A DNA stretch of 64,000 nucleotides. Source: Owenia fusiformis. Its lineage: Eukaryota; Annelida; Polychaeta; Sabellida; Oweniidae. Shown in pieces: positions 60,720-64,000 of the stretch. Each line of letters opens with the position of its first letter. Positions within the stretch are counted from its first letter, which is position 1. Location of the stretch: NCBI GenBank assembly GCA_903813345.2, contig CAIIXF020000005.1, forward strand, positions 40,835,394-40,899,393, given 5' to 3'. The position numbers were made by a program, and so were the translations under genes. The notes under the pieces are model-generated. The model was not told where the DNA came from. It saw only the letters and a program-made list of their open reading frames with translations, and did no database searches.

Positions 60720-63700
60720 ATGTTTACGTTTTACATATTTTTTACTCTGTGCGCGTATGTGCTTGCAGGTCCGAGAGTACCAGTAAGTATACATTTATCT
60801 CTATGATTTAAATATTCCATATGGCGATATGAACATGCAAAATGAGACACAGAGCAGTTACTACCAATTGCATATTTCTGAATTTATCATTTCTGAAACA
60901 AAATATTAGATTATATTGACTATATTTGCAGGAATCTGAATGGACAGATCTCGACCGCTATGTATTCACAAATGATCCAGAATACAGTTATTTCAAACAA
61001 ACTGAATACAGAACTGCAACTATTACTACACATATTATACGTATGACCTCACAGAGATGGATGACTGGTGAGTTGAATCATCTGCTTAGATTGTGTCGTG
61101 TTCATCATTTCATGAGTATATGCAAAACAAATGTCAGGGACCAGTTTATTGCTCCTTATGCTTATCCAACCAGGAAAAGAGAAATCATCCATTTTAATCA
61201 CGGGCATTAAGGAGAATATAAAAAGTAAATCATCTATTCTTAACTTGGCTTCGGCATTATTTCTGTAAAACGAGAATAACGTATAGCATATAACAACACC
61301 TTTCCTGGTACCCAAGCCCGTCCTCATGTCATGTCCTTACTTCACTGTTAGCCAACTTTACATCAAGAATTCAGAGTAGCAAGATAGTGACTTTTAGTGA
61401 GACTAGCGTACTGTTGTAGATGAGATAATCAATTCCAGAAAGAACGTTGTAATGAAATCGATATGTTCCAGATACGTTCAGCAGTCAATCACTATGGTGG
61501 CATCACTTGGCCATTGTTATACCTGACCAGCTGAATTTCCCGGATGCAGCCATCTTGACAATTGAAATGGGAGATCAAACAGATGAGTATGGACATACAT
61601 TGAAATATATTATACAAAGAAAAACACCATTTATTGGAATTGGTGGCGTAGTATGGCGATTTTTGGTTAAAGGCCCCATATAAAGTTTAAACCACTTTGG
61701 CTTATATTGTAGTCTTACCCAATGTTATCAAAGTGTGATATGTGAAACTTTTTTTTTAATTTCAAAAAGTGGTTTTTGAGAGACTTTTTGTTCCAAAATT
61801 TGTGAATTTATTTAAAACCAACTTTTAGAGGTCACTCATATCTTCTAATTAGCCACAATTCATACCAATGCATAGCATTCATCCTCCCATGTTTTTTGCC
61901 GAAAAAATTAAGAAAATCGGTTCATAAATAAGCGAGAAATGAACTTATCAGTGCATGAAAATGGTTCTGAGAAAAATGGATTTCAAAATTTTAGTTCTCA
62001 TAGAAACCAATGGTACAATGATATCTAAAACATAATTCATTCTTCCTTTTAACCTGGTTAGACAATCAACATTGGTTTTTTATGAAAGTCTAGCATATTT
62101 AGAAAAGATTGACATCTAAAAAAAAATTTCAATTTTTTTCAAAAAGTTTTTGGTACCTTAGTGACATCACTAATGTTTCAAAATATTTTTGATATGCTAA
62201 AACATTGAAGTGGCCCATTAATTATGCCATTTTATTATTGAAATAGTGTGTCCTTTGTTCAGTCTTTGCATTGGTGTTAAAAAGATAATCTTTTTTGAAA
62301 TGCATTAAGAAATATTTGATGATTAAGAAATTTCAACTTTTTTTGAAAAATGGCGGGAAATTTGAATATTTGAGAAATGAAATGCTCACAACTTTTTTTT
62401 CAAAAAAATTTTTTTGTTCAAAAATCTCTAAAATCACTTTTGAAGTCCTGACAAATAGTAAATGAATGATAAAAAAATATTTTCAAACTTTAGACGGGGA
62501 CTTTAAGGTTCTAATCACTGCGTTTAGTTTTCCTTTGGGCCAAGTCCCATACTATTCTACTTGTCAGTGCATTCAGTTATATGACATCCTAACCCCATAG
62601 CGTTCATTTATTTCTTGATAAGGAGTAAAAGTTCTCATTACTTTATAACAATTATTTTGCTGTTTTAGTCTCCCCACTCCTGAGAACAACGACTTGCTGT
62701 TCTACAGTGGCGAGTACGCTGCTGCAGTAGGGGTTGTGGCAGTACTACTCCGTCAGAACCCCAATCAGCCAATCACATTCCCAGTAAGTTATTTCAGTCA
62801 TTTGTCAAATGGACTGTTCAGCCCCAATGAAGTAATTCTGATTCTACATGGTCTTTAACAACTTCTCAATTATGAATAAAAGTATTGTAAGTTAGAGAAA
62901 GTATCAATTATAATTTAGGTTTGCTGTTTATACTAATTTAATTTACCCGGTATCGTCTGTATTTTTTCTACATAGAAATATTTTCAGAAAGTCCGAGATT
63001 CAGGCCCTTTGTAGACATATTTTCTTAATCGCCTATTTACATTTTTATGTCACCACCACAAATAGTGACATACTGTTATCACCACAAATGGTGACAAACT
63101 GTTATCACCAAAAATGGTGACATACTGTTATCTCCAACTTGTTTGGATGGTGTTTGGTGCCTGGCATTCTAGGGCAGCGTTTGGCGTGTGTAACAAATGG
63201 AAGGGAGTGACATTCTGTATTTTTTTCTTAATCGCCTACTAGTATTTACATTTTTATGCCACCACCACAAATAGTGACATACTGTTATCACCACAAATGG
63301 TGACAAACTGTTATCACCAAAAATGGTGACATACTGTTATCTCCAACTTGTTTGGATGGTGTTTGGCGTCTGGCATTCTAGGGCGGCGTTTGGCGTGTGT
63401 AACAAATGGTAGGTGGTGACATTTTGCGTATTAATGCGTTGTATACGTTTCTCGTGAATAATAATTTGTAATACTCCTACAAATATATCATTCTCACCAG
63501 AATCTTCTTTTTTATCGAAAGATGGATTGAAATGGAAAGGGCTTGGTTTACCATTATCGCTATAACATGTTCATATTTTCTACGAGTACTGTACATAATG
63601 TTACAACACATATCGTCTATGTAGGCTGATGACAGACAGCTCAGTAGGTTTGAAGATGAGATAATTGCATGGACGTGGAGAAAGTACATGCTAGATGGAG

Positions 63701-63964
63701 GGAGGAACGGCACGGCTAGGACTAGCAGCATTCTACAATTTCCAATGACAAAGGTACACTCGGGATCATTTCGTGTAACCATGGGAATATCAAGTAAACA
63801 TTTACAAGTTAATATTATATGTTTCAAAGTTATCACCTTGTTTATATTGTATTGTTATGTTTGCCCTACAGGCGGCAAAGGCAGCACTGGATACTGTGCA
63901 AGATTTCTGTTATACGAATAATCAACTGAACATCACTAGGTTTATGGTCACAGGGGCGTCTAAG
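60720..63964 (+). CDS. PqaA/AprA-family secreted protein, 5' part (6 exons; continues past the window)
   Basis: Exons: 60720-60782, 60932-61067, 61472-61586, 62669-62783, 63625-63753, 63872-63964, in phase. Exon 1 is a signal peptide (MFTFYIFFTLCAYVLAGPRV). It continues ESEWTDLDRYVFTNDPEYSY, MTSQRWMTD, SLWWHHLAIVIPDQL, AAILTIEMGDQTD, DLLFYSGEYAAAVGVVAVLL, EDEIIAWTWRKYMLDGG, QFPMTKAAKAALDTVQDF and FMVTGASK. This is the order seen in the PhoPQ-activated pathogenicity-related (PqaA) family, PF10142, which includes Dictyostelium AprA and many invertebrate homologues. The last exon stops inside the GASK(RG) block that carries the putative nucleophile serine of an alpha/beta-hydrolase-like fold. 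Biochemical function in animals is not established to my knowledge. Confidence 0.85.
61680..62520. other. Intron of the PqaA-like gene, repeat-like
   Basis: A/T-homopolymer-rich sequence with many TTTCAAAAA/AAAAATTT words, starting near TAAAGGCCCCATATAAAGTTT and ending near AGACGGGGACTTTAAGG. The outer words (TTTGGTTAAAGGCCCC and GGGGACTTTAAGG) are roughly inverted, so it may be an inserted element. I see no gene. Confidence 0.4.
63046..63450. repeat. Tandem duplication (~210 bp) of the TGTCACCACC element
   Basis: Two copies, beginning ATGTCACCACCACAAATAGT near 63045 and ATGCCACCACCACAAATAGT near 63256. Each contains two or three inner palindromic units ATCACCA(C/A)AAATGGTGACA and ends TAACAAATGG…GTGACATT. 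Confidence 0.8.
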
Positions 63965-64000
63965 GTAAAGAATCAAAATAATAGATGATAAGGTTGAAAT

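Noticed and set aside
1..64000. tRNA, rRNA or snRNA genes
   Set aside because: No cloverleaf with recognisable A/B boxes or rRNA-like stretch was noticed on reading; this is weaker than a covariance-model search.

Overview
The window is nuclear DNA from an animal. Genes are split by GT/AG introns, the sequence is AT-rich, and introns are packed with small inverted-repeat elements. The protein set (a Tudor/MYND/RRM piRNA-pathway protein, ERGIC1, a fucolectin-type domain and a PqaA/AprA-like secreted protein) suggests a marine invertebrate, most likely lophotrochozoan or another non-vertebrate bilaterian. The species cannot be fixed from sequence alone.

Layout: (1) 1-2832 is upstream DNA ending in a promoter-like inverted repeat and a possible non-coding first exon. 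(2) 3525-45284 (+) is one large gene for which I assembled 22 coding exons in phase. It gives about 2055 aa: an RRM, a Pro/Ser and RG-rich region, a MYND zinc finger, six Tudor modules and a C-terminal coiled coil, closest in idea to TDRD1. Its first coding intron holds a complete 5.2-kb DNA transposon (4482-9678; 51-bp terminal inverted repeats, TTA target duplication, spliced DDE-type transposase). Its 12-kb intron holds the first two exons of an antisense fucolectin-like gene (36104-35702) and many repeats. (3) 52709-60226 (-) is a complete ERGIC1 gene, converging on the Tudor gene, with exon 7 duplicated in tandem. (4) 60720 onward (+) is the 5' part of a secreted PqaA/AprA-family gene. 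It is divergent from ERGIC1 across 493 bp that carry ETS-, CCAAT- and TCATGTGA-type sites.

The most unusual feature is in the Tudor gene. Three introns end in tandem arrays (53 bp, 106 bp x36, 92/94 bp x16) whose unit is the 3' splice acceptor plus the head of the next exon. The gene therefore offers dozens of near-identical decoy acceptors ahead of each real exon. A fourth, small coding duplication sits at the acceptor of the last exon. The second notable item is the intact transposon, whose transposase superfamily I cannot assign. It lies in sense inside a gene of the pathway that normally silences transposons.

All exon calls rest on reading-frame continuity, splice consensus and protein family resemblance. 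No alignment or transcript evidence was available.
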